DNA from: JBEKYD01 sp049509915
Lineage (GTDB): Bacteria; Acidobacteriota; Terriglobia; Bryobacterales; Bryobacteraceae
Assembly: GCA_049509915.1 (NCBI GenBank)
Contig: JBEKZL010000110.1
Coordinates: 1-22,500, forward strand
DNA length: 22,500 nucleotides
Direction of reading: 5' to 3'
Shown: piece by piece, positions 22,105 to 22,500 of the stretch
Position numbering within the stretch: position 1 is the stretch's first letter
Layout of the letters: each line of letters starts with the position of its first letter
The notes under the pieces: model-generated
What the model saw: only the letters and a program-made list of their open reading frames with translations
Told to the model about the DNA's origin: nothing
Database searches by the model: none
Program-made: the position numbers and the translations under genes

Positions 22105-22500
22105 CTAGGACGCCTTCTTGAGAGCTTCGGCCTTCTCCAACACTTCTTCGATGGTGCCCTGCATGTAGAAAGCCTGCTCGGGAACGTCGTCGTGCTTGCC
22201 GTCCACGATTTCCTGGAAGCCTTTGATGGTGTCGGCCAGGGCCACGTACTTGCCCTTGAACCCGGTGAACTGCTCGGCCACGTGGAAGGGTTGCGAAAGG
22301 AAGCGCTGGATCTTGCGCGCCCGCGCCACGCTCAGCTTGTCTTCGTCGGATAGCTCGTCGATACCCAGGATGGCGATGATATCCTGCAGATCTTTGTAGC
22401 GCTGCAGAATGCCCTTGACCGCCTGGGCGGTGCGATAGTGATCGGCGCCGATCACGCGCGGGTCCAGAATGCGCGAGGTGGAGGCCAGCGGATCGACGGC
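22105..22500 (-). CDS. atpD: F1Fo ATP synthase beta subunit, C-terminal part, cut by window edge
   Basis: The last 131 codons of the catalytic beta subunit. The visible part opens with AVDPLASTSRILDP, the catalytic-domain segment, continues with DHYRTAQAVKGILQRYKDLQ and DIIAILGIDELSDEDKLSVA (the DELSEED-type regulatory helix), and ends with RKIQRFLSQPFHVAEQFTG and a terminal helix IEEVLEKAEALKKAS. The start and the P-loop lie beyond base 22500. Unmistakable by motif; probably preceded by the rest of the atp operon. Confidence 0.96.
   Translation of the reverse strand, partial: AVDPLASTSRILDPRVIGADHYRTAQAVKGILQRYKDLQDIIAILGIDELSDEDKLSVARARKIQRFLSQPFHVAEQFTGFKGKYVALADTIKGFQEIVDGKHDDVPEQAFYMQGTIEEVLEKAEALKKAS

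Overview
The window reads as chromosomal DNA from a high-GC member of the Acidobacteriota, most likely the Solibacter/Bryobacter lineage. The best single clue is the large secreted protein at 10699-13908. It ends in the domain described as the Solibacter paralogous C-terminal domain (recognisable by its N-A-A-S-F opening and a following P-G-E motif) and carries SBBP/BNR propeller repeats, a combination expanded in that group. GH35-type glycosidase, DUF481 protein and MoxR/VWA genes fit the same background. The taxonomic call is inference from protein style, not from a marker gene. Coding density is high: no stretch longer than about 240 bases lacks a gene, and no tRNA, rRNA, CRISPR array or transposase was seen.

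Layout. Bases 1-8446 (minus strand) hold a carbohydrate uptake and catabolism unit. In transcription order it is a DUF481 outer-membrane protein, an SDR dehydrogenase, the two halves of a split transketolase, an FGGY kinase, a DUF2291 lipoprotein, and the ATPase and permease of a ribose-type ABC transporter (permease cut by the window edge). Two inverted-repeat elements sit between genes of this unit: a 126-base multi-hairpin element (2397-2522) and a small perfect hairpin (3209-3230). The likely logic is uptake of a pentose, branched sugar or polyol, oxidation or isomerisation to a ketose, phosphorylation, then transketolase cleavage into central metabolism. A D-apiose/apulose-type route is a good hypothesis, but no isomerase is visible.

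Bases 8606-10545 hold a dCMP deaminase (plus), a small zinc-ribbon protein, FabD and a solitary HicB-like protein (all minus). Bases 10699-13741 encode the secreted propeller protein, whose last domain is broken by a frameshift. Bases 13793-14409 are a VapBC toxin-antitoxin pair with a well-formed promoter/operator. Bases 14471-17243 are a MoxR-type AAA ATPase and VWA-protein pair, divergent from signal peptidase I (17350-18141). A secreted GH35-like glycosidase (18223-19824, minus), a solitary nuoM (20064-21608, plus) and the atpD-atpC end of the ATP synthase operon (minus) complete the window.

The most interesting items are the catabolic operon of undetermined substrate with its intergenic structured elements, the MoxR/VWA pair whose ATPase carries a Cys/His cluster and an N-E Walker B, the broken Solibacter-type C-terminal domain, and two probably leaderless genes (vapB and fabD).
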